Source of the DNA: Marsupella aquatica
Taxonomy: Eukaryota > Marchantiophyta
Direction: 5' to 3'
Assembly (NCBI GenBank): GCA_973895155.1
Contig: OZ316896.1
Span: 18,290,001 to 18,354,000, forward strand
Length of the DNA stretch: 64,000 nt
Positions 20,890-32,015 of the stretch are shown here, in pieces. Each line of letters starts with the position of its first letter. The stretch's first letter is position 1. The position numbers and the translations under genes were made by a program. The notes beneath the pieces were generated by a model, which ran no database searches, had not been told where the DNA came from, and worked only from the letters and a program-made list of their open reading frames with translations.

Positions 20890-23402
20890 AGGTCCCAGTC
20901 TAGAAGGTAACGTTCAGAATCATTCTGTAGCAAGTACTTCTCACCCTGCTACAGCTTCTACGTTGAAAGGGAGCCTTTATCCTATTTTGGGGTTCTTCCA
21001 ACGGCAGAGTTGGATCTCCTTCTTCATTCTTTTGTCAATATCCCAATTAATTGTGAGATCATTTGGCACCAGCGCAGACAGCATATCCCTGCGCATGACA
21101 TGCGTCGGGGATGCACTTTCGAAAAGAACGCCAGCCTTGTGTTATACTTGTGAAAAGTGCTTATTGAGTAAGAAGGTTATCAATCCGTTCTTACCGTGCT
21201 CTCTGTGGCAATTAAATTATGGACTCTTCTGATCAAAAGCTCTCTAGCACGGGCCGTTTTCTGAGTGTGAGGGACGCCAAGTTGGATACCAAGAGTGGTA
21301 TCTTGTGGGTTGTTTTCATTCAACCTTCTTGGAAACTCATTTACCCAGAGATCCACAGAGGCGTCAGACATGTATCCCTGTAGTTGGAGGTATAGTTTCT
21401 TACCGTTTGCTCAGCTGAACTTCAGTAGTTGAGGTCAGTGTCCCTCAAGTCTTGGACGTATATAGGTGACGAGCCAGCAGCACCCACACCTGAAAATAGA
21501 CGCGTAGCTAGATCCGTTCTTGTTCCATGTCCGCGTTGGGAGGTTATAACTCCTCCTCTCAGCAACAGAAAGTGTAGTTGCGATGGGTGTTGATTTGAGC
21601 GATCATTGCTGCAATTCTATGACACTTTCATGGAAGATAGTGCTCATAGGCCCTTTGGGCATCATGTGAAATTTTAAAAGTTTTGAGTCCAACATCCAAA
21701 TTGTGATGGGTTAGACTCGAGGTACTTCAAGTCTCTGTGTAGTCTGTTTATCAATGCGTGACCTGTTGCGGGACTTTTGAACGCAGCCCTCTTCTGTACT
21801 CATTGCTTTAAAAGTTGTTTTAATCGTACTCTGGTTGGATCTGTTTTTGCACAATTGTATCCTTCAGATTTGGTAGCTGTTGGTGGATATGGTTGTTTCC
21901 AAGCATAGTGGAGGTTCTCGTATAACCTGTTGTAGATCTCAACCACAATACAGGTAAAACATAGTAGACTTTAAAACGGAAGGTGCGCCAGTCTGTATAA
22001 TTCTCCTGTAATGACTAGAAGGGGATGTAGTCCGGGTAGGATCAATATCAAATGGGACGTCGTGGATGTTGGGAATTGGTTGTGGTTATAGCCCGGTTTT
22101 CGAACCTAGAATTGTCTGGGTAGCCATTTTTAGCAGTTCTGCTAGAGACAATTCACCTTACCGTAGTACACATCTTGAAACGATAGTGAGGATTGGATGC
22201 CAAGTCAGCTTGCAGGACACGAAATCAAACCCTGTTGAGATGTCGGTGGCCCTCACATCCGAGACGTTTATTTCACCCATTTATTGCCCTGACGACATTA
22301 CTCTTGATCCTAGCAAAGGAAAGTCGAGCTCTGTTCAAAGATAGAGCGATTTTGGGGAATAGTAATCGGGATCTTGTGATGGTTCAACAGTTTATTGAAG
22401 CAGATGACCAACTGTTATAAAAAATGTAGTGTTTTGTTTAGGTCTGACTGTTGTATCTCAACGAAAGGGTGACATCTACTATTGTATCTCAACGAAAGGG
22501 TGTATCTTCGGTGATGTATTCTCACCGTGTGGGCTCCGATTTGACTTTCAGCTTTGAGGTTTCCAAGTGCCATATGGCCCAAGCGAGTGCGAGCTCTCAA
22601 CTGACAGCAAAGCCCTTCGACACCACATACGATACGTATTGATTTTATTAACATCCATAATGAGAGGTGGTCTCTCCAGAAATATAGGATAGAATGAACT
22701 TCATGAGACGATTTGTCTTCGTTAGCAATTGAATATCAACCTCGTTTGCTCTTAAACTGGCAAGGAATCACTGCACACGTCATTCTTTCCGACGTTCTAT
22801 CAAACTTTTGCTCATGTGCCAGTCAGCACAGACGTCTACTCGACCTTTAACCAAATTGGTGCTCATACAGACTCGAGACGAATACAACTGTTCGCAATCT
22901 CTTACCAAATCTGGGTTTCTACATAAGTTGGGGACACAGGATCTGGCACGTAGCTTTGGTCACAGAGATTTCTAACCTCTTGCACGCACCACATAATTCA
23001 GTATATGTGTATCAATGGTGAGGTGAAGTTTCTAGTAATCTGTGCATTTCATAACAAATATTTTCAGACAACGGTGACTTCCAAATAGTTCCCTTAATTG
23101 TCTCTACAGCAGATACCAAAGATGAAGTGGAGATACTTTAAGACAATCCATGTACTAAACCCGTGGTGATGGATATCCCACCACTGTGAAATGGTAATAG
23201 TTCTGATTGACCAGGAAAACTTTGGACAGGTGACTGATAGATTAATAAATACAGGGCTTGCTCACACACTATGGGCCCGCGGAATACCCATACCGCCCAA
23301 AGAATAGGGAAACAAATTATAAGCACATCCCCCGGTGAAAAACTTCCAGCCCTACGACTGTTGTTAGGGGGGCCAGATCCGGAGGATTTTATATCCTAAA
23401 CC
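20890..23402. other. region between convergent ORP3 and alpha-amylase genes
   Basis: No protein-coding gene is supported here. The first part is probably the ORP3 3' untranslated region. A direct repeat, tgtatctcaacgaaagggtg, occurs at about 22453 and 22484. The frames at 20768-21232 and 22066-22344 are open by chance and lack motifs. Confidence 0.4.
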
Positions 23403-26400
23403 TCATTTTCGATCCCAAAGTTGATATTCTGCTCCCTTGTCCAGGAATCGTTCCCATTTTCCAATGAGATTATTTTCCTTGGCAGGATTCCAGTCAAACT
23501 TGCCCAGTTTCACAATGAGATCGTCCCCTACTTGTGCAACATACCCATCAAAGTTGGCATGAAATATTTTAATTGGACTTCGGCAACCCACCCCTGTGCG
23601 CTGTCTTGCAGCAATCAACTCTGCGATCTGATCATGCAGACCAAAATCATAGAAGTGATCATAGAAGATCACAGGCTGCAAAATACAAGACGGTAAAACA
23701 GCAGCTTAGATACGTTATTCAATAAGTGATGTGAATCTGAAGAACTTTATCACATTCCGATCTTCTACCGTAACTATGGATGACTATTTTTAACTTCATC
23801 TGGATCGACAACGATGGTTGATAGATTACACTCAAGAGGCTTGATAAGGCCAATTACCAAATCATCGGTAAGTTCAGACTTTGAACATACTTACCGTGCC
23901 AGGATGTGTCAAGACGTAAGCATAGCCTTGCATCAGCTTGTCCCGGGGAAATGGCCAGTGGCCCTGTGCCATGAGACAACAGGTTATCAGCACATCCCTT
24001 CGAGTATATCAGACATCCCGTATTTAACCTGAAATTCAAACCTTGATAATTGTCTGTAGCCAAGCTGCAACTCTGAAGCGAACTACTCAGCTTAGCTCAA
24101 AGAGCTCCAATCGCACTATGGTACCTTTGAACCAAAAAATTGAGGCAAAATCTCTGATTTCTGATTGATGCTGCTGCTCCTGTGAGGTTCAGGAAAGTAA
24201 CAGATGGTGTATGAAGTGAGGGCCCCACTTGTTCTCTACAAGAATTAAGCGCAAAGATGCAAAACAAGACAGGAAAATACCTGCGTCGACCCAGTATCAT
24301 GATTTTCCAAGAATGTAACTGCTCGTGATGGCCACCATCCCATAACACCAGGTGGTTTTCCTTGAGGGTCAATCAGTCTCCAGTATTCATTGTGAAGAGC
24401 TGAGTGCAAGATTCCCTTGCAAGTCACAGAGGTTCCTACCGAGTCAGTTCAGTTATCATCTATATATGTTAAACCATACTAATGGCAAATATTAAAGCAT
24501 CCCATGAGCTAAATTCTCGTTGCAAAGACTACCACACCTGGAAAATCATAAATTCACTCGAGTGTTCTGGCTACCTTTGTGGTTACATCAAAGGCCGATG
24601 ACGTGCCTCCAGTGGCATTTATCCAGTTGATTATTCGCTGCCGATGGGCATCTGTTGCAAGTGGATCAATCCTTTTTGTAAATTGCAGGGTGGATTCAAT
24701 GACCGAGATTATGCAGTATGAATCCCGTTTGACTTTCTGTTCTGCTTTTTGAATCCTGTTTGACTTCGGGATCCACTAGCGCTGAACATTCTAATTCTGC
24801 ACTATAACAGCCTCAGGAATCACGGCAAAAAGATCCTTACCTTGGTTATAGCACACCTGACCACCCTCATAAGTCAAGCTGTCCCAGTACTCCCCAATTG
24901 AGAAAACTGGATTGGTTGCTTCTATGTACTCTTTGACATAACCACCCCAGAAACCCCTAATCAAGGCAAACGTTTCTTCAGTGCCTCGTAAAAATATGCC
25001 TCTCGTACAATAAAGGAGGGACGATCTCTGAAATAATCCAAGATCTATTCCTACCACTACAGCTCAGATAAGCACGAACATATAGCTGACAAATGTATAT
25101 CAAGCTAGCCCAGAACAGGAAATAGCCCAAAGCTTACTTGACAAAATCAAGGCGCCATCCATCGAAGCCTATCTCTGTTCGTAACCATTTCATCCACCCT
25201 ATTATATCTTTCCGAACAAAGTCCTGAGAATGATCGATGTTTGGAGCAGGGTGGAAGAAGTCCCCTGCAAGTAGATTTAATAATTAGTTAATAAATGCTT
25301 TTAATGCATAGAGATCTCTTGCCTACAGACATGTTTGATATATATTACTCAGATCATTACTGAAAGCGCTATTTTCTGATAAAAAGTACAGTGATCATTA
25401 TACACGTTATAAAATACATCTCGAGTCCTTGGCCAACCGCAATGTGTTCTCTAGTTATTAAAGTACCGCTGTTACATCTCTGACATTTCCACATCCAGCT
25501 CCAACAAGTTCATATTTCAAACGCAGGCCCAGACGTCTCACTCCATGCAAGCTTTGTGGAGATGGCTGAGCAGTCCATCCACTGACCTGAAAAGAGAGAA
25601 TACATATAGATCGCAACTACTACTACGACAAAAAGAAACGCGCCCTGCGGGGGGTGGGTGAAGCGGGGGGGGGAGGGGGGGGGGGGGGGGGTGTATGAGG
25701 GTCAACATTGGTCGTTTGGATGCAGAGAATATCTGTCATTGACTGACACTATGCTGGGCATTTTGATCCAGTGCAATGGCTAGAATAACCACAGTTTTAC
25801 AAGGTTCATTACAGGCTAGGCATCAAAGTAAGTCCCTGCAATTACCTTCAGAACAACTAAATCCTTAAATAAATCAGCCTACATCAATATCCACATCCAG
25901 ATATACCCATATGTAAGAATTGCAAGGGGAGCAAAGAGGTACCACTAGAAGGGTTGCCTCGGCCGTGGAAATTTGGATCATCCTTCACGATAGCCTCTGG
26001 GCCCCACGCAAGTTTCCCACCAAAAACATTCCAAATACCATTTGCACTCTGCAGTGTGTGGTCAAGAGAAAACGTTCAAATTAGAAATGACTTGGAATTG
26101 AATTTGATATCATCCCACGAATAGGCAAGCTATCCGAAAAATGTGATTATCCCTTAGTGTAGTTGTGCACCTGTTTCTGGGCACAACGATGATTTAGAAC
26201 AGCGTCTCCTAAAACCTGCAAAGTTTAGCGCGCATGTCAGAAACCAAAGCTGCAAATAGAGCGTGATTGAATAGTGCATCTAATAGATCCCCCCAAAGAA
26301 TCCTAAAACCATTACTGCAATCCTAGACAAACAGATAAGTTGAAAATCATGGTGACCCCACCTTCTGACAAGAAAGGAGGGATTAACCACGAAAATGAAC

Positions 26401-29400
26401 TTGCCACCACCTCTATCTAGAAATTCGCGACAAATGACATACCTGAATGTTATTTCTGTGCAGCTCTTCAATCAACTGTTTCAGCTCATCAACTGTACCA
26501 TAAGCAGAATTTAAATCGTACAGGTCTCCGGGCATGTACCCTGCAAGTAAGATTGAACTTTAGCAATGGCGTACTGAAATCCATTGGCAAAGTCTTGCCT
26601 GTGTAAGGTGATAAATTCTTGCTTTCTATCATTGTGAGTTTGTTAAGTGTGGTCATTATACTCAAGTAGGTAACTACCTTGTGGAGAAACAGATGTAGTT
26701 GGCGGGGGCAACCAAATTGTGGTGATGCCACATTTTGACAAATCCGCTGCCTTTGATGAAAGTTCCAGGTACCATTTTCTTCTCCAGCTTTCCCAATTGA
26801 AGCCTTGAAACTGGCATAAAGAACAACAATCATCAGTGCACATTCTGTCATTGCTAAATCAACAGCAAATTGTGGAACAGATATCCAACCAATGCCATCA
26901 AAGAGACAACTTACTAAACACGTTGCTTAAACTCTGCGATGTACTTACCACGATTTCATAGCCTGAACCGGTACCACTATCTGCCAAAAAAAGAGGATAC
27001 GAAAGGTGAGCTAGTTTTCTCGTCGTTACTCTAGATACTCCGAACACGATGCAATCATAACCGAGGCTGCTTTTGTCTCTACTGTCATATGACAACGGTT
27101 AAAAAGCCTCCCGGCTATGGCCTCACCTTTCTTTTCCACCTCCCTAAGGTCAGACTTCTTTTCGAGAGCTCGCTCCAACGCCCTCCTTTGCTCATCCAAA
27201 GCTTCCTTCTCAACAGCAACCTGTGTGAAGAGGTCATCTTTCTTGGCCTTTGCAAAAGCGATCGACCAAACCTCCTCTGGTGTTGGCAAATACAAAGGTA
27301 ACTCAGCTTCATTATGTGACTCGATTGGCAAGGGGTTTCTTGGGGGAAGGTTCTGAAGTCCCGCTTGAATTCTCCACTTCATCCACTCTGGTGTTTGTCT
27401 TCTGGGCCCATTTGCAAGTAAATCCCACTTTCTGGAATTATTTCCAAGCAAATTATCCATCCGTCCCCCATTGATAAGTTCTTCTGCTTTTGGAAAAGAT
27501 TGTGGTTTTGAGTCATCCTCCCTCACTCTATGGAGAAGACCTTCCACAGTAAGAGCACGATTTCTCCAAGCTTTGGCAACAGTCTCTGCTGCCGTTAGCG
27601 ACTTTTCTAAAGCTTCATGTACTCTAACATTGGCTTGCTCCTTGACAGTTGCAACTTCCTGTGCAGCAAAGTAGGTAGCCTTCAGAGCTTCAATATCTGC
27701 ATTCATAGCTCCGTTGGATGAACTCTCTCTCGTTGTTACCGAAGCTTTGATCGTATCCAAGGCGTGTTTCAGACTCTCTTCTCGTTCCTGGGAAGCCTTT
27801 TCTGCAGCTGCTTGGACCTCTCTTACCTTGGCTTCTGCGTGAGCGACCCTGCCAAGTGCTTCATCGATCCTCACCTGCGCGGCTGCAAGCTCAGCTCGGA
27901 GATTCTCCACTAACGCTTCCGAGACGTGCAATTGCTGTTCTAAGACTTCTAACTTCCCTTTCAGAATCAATTCTGAGGACATTGCGTCGGCAAGCTCTTC
28001 AATGAGTTTTGATTGTTTCTCCCTTGCTTCTTGTGCTCTTGCTGCCTGCTCTTGTGCTAGTGCAGCAGCAGCAAAGCTTCCGTCAATGCAGAGCTGGCCT
28101 CTTTCATCACCAAGTCGGCAGCTTTGGCAGTGGCGGAATGAATGCTCTGCTGCACTCTTAGAGCTGCATCAGCAGCAGCAGTCTCTGCACTATCGATTTT
28201 CAATCTGACCTCAGCAGCGAAACTCTGAGTAGCTACACGCATTGCAGACTCAGCAATCTTCTCCACATTGATGGCAAGATTTACCGCATCTTGTTTTGCC
28301 TGTCCCACTTCTAGTGACTTTTCGGTTAGTACGTTTTTCAGTTCAACCTTGAAACGATCCTTGGAAGCTTCTAGCTGAGAGATAGCTTCCTCTGAAGTGC
28401 GTACCATAGCTGCGGCATACTCCTGGGCCTTTGCTTCAGCAACAGATACGGCCTCAAGTGCATCCTGCCTTGCTTTTTCTGCTTCATGTGCTCGAGTTTC
28501 TGCTGCTAACAACGCGGCTTTGAGAGCTTTAGCATCATCTGGAAGGTTAGAACCTGGGGTTTGGCCCTCACCAACGCTGTCTGGTGCTGCCGCATCTCCA
28601 ATCCCAAAGGGCCACTGAAAGACGCCAGGATTCTATTAAGAACGTTGGATATGTGCTGCTAGTCGAGGTTAATTGCACAGTAGGTAATACGATGGACATG
28701 GTCATTCAGGTCAGCCAAACCTTCATAATCATAAATTCACAGAGTGGAGCTGTATATTTCCTGAGATGTTAGCATCATGATCGAGTACTGAACTACCTGA
28801 AAGTGAAGTTCAGTACTCGACCAAAATGTTTACATCTCCAGTTATGCCCTCATTGCCTTTGGAAGAGCAAAAGCAACGTTTGGTCAACTCACCTGCAGCT
28901 TGTCTTTGAGCAATTTTCAGATATAGGAGAAAACCATCAAGACTGAATGAAGAAAATATTTGGTTCCATTACTCAATAAAAGCGTGATTTGAAAGATAAT
29001 GTGCAAATTTTCCATTTTTCTTGATAGCAGATGATACAAGAAAATTCAGTCTATCTAAACTTGTCCTAAATCTAGGAACCCCCCTTACGCTTGCATAGCA
29101 GGGATAGAATAGCATAAAATAACTTTGAAACAGATTGACATGATAGAACTCCTGAAATTTTTACCCAAACTTCACTGGTGTGATATCTTCTCTGCTAATC
29201 GGTGCCAAGGTCCTCGATCCAGGGAGCATGACATCTTTCAAACATAGGAGTAGATTCTCATTTGGATTTTATTTGAGCTGCTGTAATGTACCATACCTTT
29301 GATGCTCTCACAGCGAAAGTTCCCGCAGAACCGTCCCCTTCAACGCTATGCGATCCTCTGTTCTGCCTCTGACCCAATCCTCTGAACGAAAAAACAAAAT

Positions 29401-29781
29401 GCGCGGTGCGATCCAACGAGATTGTATTATCCATTCCACTTCTTCCACATTCCTCTTGCGTTTGAGCATTCCTCTTGCGTTTGAGCCAGTACGAACCCCT
29501 AGAAGCTTCAAAGAATCACAAATCCTTCCAAACAAAGAGGAAGGGAGCACTGACCGATATCCGGAAGAGGAGAATGTTTGCAGCGGTGAAGAAAAACTGA
29601 CAGCAACGGTCTTGTGCTGCAGTGGTTTCCGCACAAAATTGGGAGTTTCCTGCACACAAGTAGGAGACCTCCCTTGATGGACTGCAGCCCCAGTAGGAGC
29701 ATGGACAGCTCTCATCTTGAATTCATTTGATCGCGGCTCCCGCAGAACTGATACAATCGTAGATGTTGTGGCCACCGGCAT
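23403..29781 (-). CDS. plastid alpha-amylase with N-terminal coiled coil (GH13)
   Basis: This endo-acting starch hydrolase is probably plastidial. Exons by splice sites: 29781-29555, 29381-29297 (this first intron uncertain), 28614-27127, 26980-26949, 26810-26678, 26540-26443, 26215-26171, 26048-25943, 25264-25138, 24956-24841, 24651-24575, 24415-24281, 23963-23895 and 23675-23403. That gives about 1003 residues if one missing base in exon 3 is allowed for. Residues 1-75 look like a transit peptide. About 125-460 is an Ala/Glu/Lys-rich coiled coil. Near 478 is [14 protein letters not shown], similar to the PTST/FLO6 motif. The GH13 barrel starts at [18 protein letters not shown]. Catalytic residues are the Asp of GWRLDFVKG, the Glu of [10 protein letters not shown] and the Asp of [11 protein letters not shown]. 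The catalytic part resembles plant AMY3, but the CBM45 pair of AMY3 was not seen; the coiled coil replaces it. Exon 3 shows a one-base frame discontinuity at about 28058-28085. Confidence 0.88.
25655..25692. repeat. poly-G tract in amylase intron 8
   Basis: A run of about 30 bases that is almost only G lies in the 678-base intron between exons 8 and 9 (C-rich on the transcribed pre-mRNA). It could form a quadruplex on the plus DNA strand, and it may be of unreliable length in the assembly. Confidence 0.8.
28761..28839. repeat. short fold-back in amylase intron 2
   Basis: The arms tcgagtactgaact (28781-28794) and agttcagtactcga (28807-28820) are perfect reverse complements with a 12-base loop. 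Pairing extends imperfectly outward to gagatgt and acatctc. It lies in the intron between exons 2 and 3. Confidence 0.85.
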
Positions 29782-30404
29782 TGCAGCCGATATATCCTGT
29801 CAGCACATCACGTAACCCATGGTACTTCATAACTTGGCCATATCCATCACCACAGAGGGCCCGCAATTGGTCATACCCATCACAATTTATTAACCTTGAT
29901 CGATTATGTAGCTGGCATTCACATTCACTTTCTCCTGCCCTTTCTCGGGCTCCTTAGTCAGTAGCTTCAAGTTTATTTATACTTTCCTCATATCCTCGCC
30001 GCCTTTCGCTCTGTTCTCCACATTTTACTAAGAGTGCCGAAGAGGACCGAATTTCATTCGGTTCTCCTCAATTCAAGTCTACGCCATTCCGTTCTCTCTC
30101 TTTTGCTCTCTCGATTCTCCCTCAGTCCACAATGCGAGAGAGACGTGAGATACGTGGCAGGCTAGACACGTCTCTCAAAATCCAGCAGCACATCATCATC
30201 CCGTGACTACATTGCTATCATGATCCGCAGGACATTTGCGCTGGAATACCGGCAAGAATCTATCCCGTTCATGGAAGCTAATAACAGATGATGGATTGAT
30301 TTTGCCAATGCAAGAAGAGAAAGAAGGCGAAGAAGGCAATCACGCCCTTCTTCGCGTGCTGGCAATTCATAAATTATCATCATATCTTCAACACCATTTA
30401 GCTT

Positions 30405-30449
30405 CTTCACTTCACTTCACTTCACTTCACTTCACTTCACTTCACTTCA
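30405..30449. repeat. (TTCAC)9 microsatellite
   Basis: Nine consecutive copies of TTCAC lie about 0.6 kb upstream of the amylase start codon, probably in its promoter or leader. Confidence 0.95.
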
Positions 30450-31378
30450 TTGCAATAGCAGGAAAGCAGACGAGTAAGAAGAGCAAACGAGGAGAGGAGA
30501 GGAGAGGGCTCACCATTTCGTCAATTCAGTCGCATTTCGAAGCTCTTGCAATTCCTTCCTTCCGAACAGCAAGCAACGTGTCAGCCCAGCCACAAGCCCG
30601 GAAGCTAAACAGCAGCAGCAGCAGCCCAGCCCAGATCAGGTGTCGGCATCGCCAAGGATTTGAGCAGTACCCAGTACTGTAATCGTACGAGACTGGGGAT
30701 CGGGGGATCGGGGGAACTGGAATGGGACGAGAACCCTCTACAGTTGTACAAACTTTTCTTGGTCACCCAAAAAAAAAAAAAAAAAAGAAGTACCAAAAGC
30801 GTTCGTTTGCTTCTTTCATCGTCATCTCTCCTTTTCTCTCTTTTTCTTCTCCTTTTTCTTCTCCTTTTCTTCGATAGCAAATAAATTCCTTCCTCAGTCT
30901 TTTCTTTGGTCTGTTCCACCGCCGTGCTATTTCGAGAAGGATGCAAAGAACTGGTTAAAGATCAGCAAAAATGAATGACTGGAGAGAAATTGATTGGTCA
31001 CAAGCCTGGGTATGGGCCTGAGATTCTTCGCTATAGTATGCTATACTAGACTGAGTGTCATTTCTTTGAACGTAAACACAAGTGATGCCGACCATTCAAG
31101 TAAGAGTGGCTTTATACCACCCTAGGGGCAATTTGAGCCTTTTTTACCAAAGCTAATTTATCTCACTTTTAACATCCTAAAGTTAGTGCATCGGGGCTAA
31201 TGGAGAGTTTTGAATCACTTTATGGACCCAAATATCTTGTGACGTGACTAGTGCAGTACAGCAAATGGTGCTAGAATAATGTGCTAGGTGACAAGTTGGG
31301 GACCCACTTCACCTTAAACCACCATTGTCCACCAGGTTTGGGGAGGACAAAAGAGCACTATAATACTGTTCTGAGCAG

Positions 31379-31540
31379 CTTTTTGGTTTATTTTTGGCAC
31401 TTTAAAGTCACTTAGTTCTTTGGCTCAGGCTCTTCTTGTAGTGACACATCTGATGAGCCCCTTTTTGGTTTATTTTTGGCACTTTAAAGTCACGTAGTTC
31501 TTTGGCTCAGGCTCTTCTTGTAGTGACACATCTGATGAGG
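31379..31540. repeat. 82-base tandem duplication
   Basis: Two nearly identical head-to-tail copies begin at ctttttggtttatttttggc (31379 and 31461) and end in gtagtgacacatctgatgag. The second copy runs directly into the inverted repeat at 31537. Confidence 0.9.
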
Positions 31541-31684
31541 ACTTTTCATCTGGCTGTTTAGTTTACTCCAACTTTGAGTCTTTTATATTAAAACTGGACC
31601 CAGATGCCACTCATCAGATGTGGGTCCAGTTTTATAAAAGACTCAAAGTTGGAGTAGACCAAGCAGCCAGGTGAAACGTCCTCC
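31537..31684. repeat. fold-back inverted repeat, arms about 68 bases
   Basis: The left arm starts gaggactttt and contains ctccaactttgagtctttta. The right arm contains taaaagactcaaagttggag and ends aacgtcctcc. The arms pair with few mismatches around a loop of about 10 bases (ccactcat). No target duplication was identified. It could be a fold-back MITE or a hairpin RNA source. Confidence 0.85.
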
Positions 31685-32015
31685 AGGAGAGTTGGTCTTA
31701 AATAAGCCACATAAGCAAGCCGAGAAGCAAACTGTGGGCCCATTCATTCCATGTAGGATCAGCAACAGGTTAGGGTTGAAAGTGCCCCCAACATTTTGTA
31801 AATTGAACAACATCAGTTTCTCCCCAATGGATGGCCCTGATCACATCTTGGAAAACCCCAAAATAGTTCCAACATTTTTTGAAGCCACCCTAAGCACAGG
31901 TGATTGGGGGCCATTCAAGCTGCGCCATTTGCAAAGACTCAGGTCTAGCTCGTGCCGTAGGGTCTGTACCTGAATGGCCCTCAAGTTTTGAGAAACCACT
32001 GCAGCACCGTACGTA

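Larger units (their letters stand above)
29782..32015. other. spacer between the amylase and PTST2-like genes
   Basis: The first 1.2 kb upstream of the amylase is pyrimidine-rich promoter or leader DNA. It contains a (TTCAC) microsatellite at 30405-30449 and an 18-base poly-A run near 30771. The rest, 31.0-32.0 kb, is repeat debris, with an 82-base tandem duplication and a long inverted repeat. No coding frame with motifs was found. Confidence 0.5.

Noticed and set aside
25464-25588. Apparent extra exon in amylase intron 8 with good-looking splice sites (ag before gtcagtggatgg, gt after acagcg)
   Set aside because: Joining it to exon 8 gives a stop codon within 25 codons. Exon 8 joins directly to 25264-25138 in phase with unbroken amylase sequence (NPSSG to [13 protein letters not shown]).
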